In this document: positions 61,997-64,000 of the stretch, piece after piece
Numbering within the stretch: the first letter of the stretch is position 1
How the letters are laid out: the number at the start of each line of letters is the position of its first letter
NCBI GenBank assembly: GCA_017794705.1
Contig: CP051235.1
Coordinates: 1,737,010-1,801,009 of the forward strand
DNA: 64,000 nucleotides
Reading direction: 5' to 3'
Source of the DNA: Devosia sp.
Lineage (GTDB): Bacteria; Pseudomonadota; Alphaproteobacteria; Rhizobiales; Devosiaceae
Position numbers and translations under genes: made by a program
The notes under the pieces: model-generated
What the model saw: only the letters and a program-made list of their open reading frames with translations
What the model was told of the DNA's origin: nothing
Databases searched by the model: none

Positions 61997-62482
61997 ATGA
62001 CTCAGGCGGCGCGATTTCCTTTGCTCAAGACTCAATCGATGGCGTGGCTCGCCCTGTTCCTGGCGCTGGCGCTGGGCACCGGCTACGGCATCGGGATGAT
62101 GGCGCGACAGAGCGTCTGGACGATGCAATTGGTCATCCCCTCGTTCAGTCCGCCGGGCTGGATGTTCGGACCGGTGTGGTTTGCGCTGCATGTCTGTCTC
62201 GGGATTGTGGGCTGGCGGGTGTGGATGCGAAAGCCGAAGAGCCTGGCCATGGCTCTTTGGTTCATGCAGCTTGCGCTGACCTGGGTCTGGGCCATGGTGT
62301 TTTTTGCCATGGGCATGGCGATGTTTTCGTTGGCCGTGATCATGGCGACGTTGGCGGCGCTGGGTGGTCTGATGGTGGCCACTTTCAAGCTGGACGCGTT
62401 TTCCAGCGGTCTGTTGACGCCGAATTTCGTCTGGCTGGCCTTTCTTTCCATCGTGAACCTGGCAATTGTCCTGATGAATTGA
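61997..62482 (+). CDS. tspO: TspO/MBR-family membrane protein
   Basis: This 161-aa membrane protein has five TM helices. The aromatic-rich loop PSFSPPGWMFGPVWFALH matches the TspO loop (PPGWvFgpvW). QLALTWVWAMVFFAMGMAMF carries the Trp-rich helix 3 and AIVLMN ends it. TspO binds porphyrins and regulates tetrapyrrole stress. The ATG at 61997 gives the typical size; a ribosome site is weak. It lies divergent from the LysR gene start (61812). Confidence 0.8.
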   Translation: MTQAARFPLLKTQSMAWLALFLALALGTGYGIGMMARQSVWTMQLVIPSFSPPGWMFGPVWFALHVCLGIVGWRVWMRKPKSLAMALWFMQLALTWVWAMVFFAMGMAMFSLAVIMATLAALGGLMVATFKLDAFSSGLLTPNFVWLAFLSIVNLAIVLMN

Positions 62483-62561
62483 TCGGGGTTATCGCCTGGT
62501 GTTGCCGTGATCGCAGGAAACATCCAAATCCGGGCCACGACCCGGCACTTGAGGAGGGAAA

Positions 62562-64000
62562 ATGGCAGAGGCGCCGAGGTTTGGCACTTCGGGGTTGCGG
62601 GGGCTGGCGGATCAGCTTGCCGGGCCGGTTACCCGGAAACATGTCGCTGCATTCCTCCAACATCTGACCTCGACCCGGCGTATTGAACCGGGAGGGCCGG
62701 TGTTCCTAGGGCGCGACTTGCGAGCGTCTTCTCCTGCGATCCTGATTGATTGCTGCGCGGCGATTTCAGCGTGCGGCTTTGTGCCGGTTGATTGCGGCGA
62801 GGTGCCCACCCCGGCCCTCGCCAATCTGGCGCAGGGACAGGGCGCCGCGATCATGATCACCGGCTCGCATATTCCTGCCGACCGCAACGGGCTGAAGTTC
62901 TATACGCCGGGTGGTGAAATCACCAAAGCGGATGAGGCCGAGATTTCGCGGCGGCTGGGCGTCATTGGGACGCCGGACACGCAAAATCAGACCTCCCGGA
63001 GCGCTGATGCGCTTACTTCTTACCTGGCCCGCTTTGAGGGTTTTCTGGCGGCTGACGCCCTCAAAGGGAAACGTTTTGGCATTTACCAGCATTCCAGCGT
63101 GGCGCGCGATCTGCTGGGGCCACTGCTCGAGGAGTTCGGGGCGGAAACGATTGAGTTCGGGCGATCGGAGACCTTCGTGGCGGTGGATACCGAGGGACTT
63201 TCGAGCGACATCGCGGCTGAGCTCAAAATGCAGGCCCGGCAGCACGGGTTGGACGGCGTGGTTTCGACGGACGGGGATGGGGACCGGCCGCTGATCACCG
63301 ATGAAAAGGGCGCAGTTTTGCGCGGCGGTCTGATCGGACTGGTCGCAGCGCTGGTGCTGCAGCCTCAAACGGTTGTGACGCCGGTTTCAAGCAATTCGGC
63401 GATCGATTCCCGGTTCGGCATTGAAGTGTTCCGGACCAGAATCGGTTCGCCCTTTGTGATCGAGGCGATGCTTGAAGCGGCCAAGGACGGGACGGTGCTG
63501 GGGTTCGAGGCCAACGGCGGTGTTCTGACTGGCTCGGCATTCCGTCACGGCAACGCTGAGCTTGCGCCCTTGCCGACGCGCGACGCCGTGCTGCCAATTC
63601 TTTCGGTGCTGGGCTATGCGGCGCAAAACAGGCTGGCGCTTTCGGGTTTGCACGGCCATCTGGGGTTGACGAGTTCGCTTTCGGGGCTGCTCCGCGGGTT
63701 TTCGTTTGAAGGGCTGCAGGGGTTGATGCAGCGGCTGGACGGTGAAGATGGGACGCTCGATGCTCTGTTCGACGGGCTGGGCCGGACAGAAAGCATCAAC
63801 CGGACTGACGGGCTGCGGTGCAGCCTTCATGGCGGCCGGATCGTTCACTTCAGGGCTTCGGGCAATGCGCCGGAACTACGCATTTATATTGAGGCGGAGA
63901 ATGATCTGGCGGCATCCGAGTTGCTGGCGGAAGTGACGCGGCGGCTCGAAGCGGTGGCGATTCCGGACCCCCGGGACGCCCTGAGACGACGGCCGCGTTT
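62562..64000 (+). CDS. Phosphomannomutase/phosphoglucomutase-family phosphohexomutase (3' end cut)
   Basis: The gene has a very good GGAGGG ribosome site and starts APRFGTSGLRGLADQLAGPV, the family N-terminus. The catalytic serine loop is ITGSHIPADRNGLKF (usual TASHNP). The metal loop is STDGDGDRPLITD and the sugar loop is GFEANGGVL (usual GEMSGH). These changes are conservative, so it should be active, though its substrate may differ from mannose- or glucose-6-phosphate. The last codons run off the window at 64000, with no stop seen. It is a core gene involved in cell surface sugars. Confidence 0.85.
   Translation, partial: MAEAPRFGTSGLRGLADQLAGPVTRKHVAAFLQHLTSTRRIEPGGPVFLGRDLRASSPAILIDCCAAISACGFVPVDCGEVPTPALANLAQGQGAAIMITGSHIPADRNGLKFYTPGGEITKADEAEISRRLGVIGTPDTQNQTSRSADALTSYLARFEGFLAADALKGKRFGIYQHSSVARDLLGPLLEEFGAETIEFGRSETFVAVDTEGLSSDIAAELKMQARQHGLDGVVSTDGDGDRPLITDEKGAVLRGGLIGLVAALVLQPQTVVTPVSSNSAIDSRFGIEVFRTRIGSPFVIEAMLEAAKDGTVLGFEANGGVLTGSAFRHGNAELAPLPTRDAVLPILSVLGYAAQNRLALSGLHGHLGLTSSLSGLLRGFSFEGLQGLMQRLDGEDGTLDALFDGLGRTESINRTDGLRCSLHGGRIVHFRASGNAPELRIYIEAENDLAASELLAEVTRRLEAVAIPDPRDALRRRPR

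Overview
The window reads as a chromosome segment of a high-GC alphaproteobacterium, most likely of the order Hyphomicrobiales (Devosia/Pelagibacterium-like). This assignment is an inference from gene content and codon style (TRAP and ABC transport operons, DctBD, FadR- and LysR-type regulators), not from a marker gene. Both ends look like core genome. A region of about 48 kb between them looks like accessory DNA stacked at one tRNA gene.

Left core (1-7205): a C4-dicarboxylate-type TRAP transporter (dctP, dctQ, start of dctM) lies downstream of its two-component system dctB-dctD, all on the minus strand. The DctD protein has two altered ATPase/sigma-54 contact motifs. A two-gene plus-strand unit follows (RmlC-like cupin and a GT2 glycosyltransferase), then tRNA-Arg(CCG).

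Island array (7158-55288): the 3' half of tRNA-Arg(CCG) is repeated at 19072-19119 and 55173-55220. A degraded but tRNA-sized copy lies at 39898-39971. Two P4-type tyrosine integrases (17640-18893 and 53769-55007) each sit just left of a repeat, as expected for islands that target a tRNA 3' end. Element 1 (7206-19119) carries an HD hydrolase, a second tyrosine recombinase with two small HTH proteins and an unknown 439-aa protein, a three-gene restriction-modification-like set (two methyltransferase proteins plus a GIY-YIG/helicase protein), and an N-acyl amino acid synthase-like gene overlapping an ICMT-like methyltransferase. Element 2 (19120-55220) is divided by the degraded copy. Its left part holds an amino acid permease, an acetoacetate-decarboxylase-like/LuxR fusion regulator, a DUF4062-NB-ARC-TPR STAND protein, tandem ChaC cyclotransferases and a CPBP protease. 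An unusual minus-strand operon follows, encoding a PQQ-type sugar dehydrogenase-like protein, a nucleotidyltransferase, a PqqD-like protein, an HprK-like kinase, two GT2 enzymes and one unknown. After these come secreted, FecR and alginate-lyase-like proteins. The right part holds a diguanylate cyclase and a sugar catabolism block: melA, an LVIVD-repeat propeller protein, a CUT1 ABC importer, an AraC regulator, then a GntR regulator, an RraA-like protein and uxuA. No conjugation genes, IS transposases or CRISPR arrays were seen.

Right core (55289-64000): a minus-strand polyamine-type ABC transporter (substrate-binding protein, ATPase, two permeases) with an aldehyde dehydrogenase, in the same order as ydcSTUV-patD of enteric bacteria. 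A LysR regulator lies upstream, followed on the plus strand by a TspO-like membrane protein and a phosphohexomutase cut by the window end.

The candidates for less-described biology are the PqqD/HprK/nucleotidyltransferase/glycosyltransferase operon, the acyltransferase-methyltransferase pair, the split-methylase/GIY-YIG-helicase system, the ADC-LuxR fusion, and the nested att sites with 11-bp-phased repeats.
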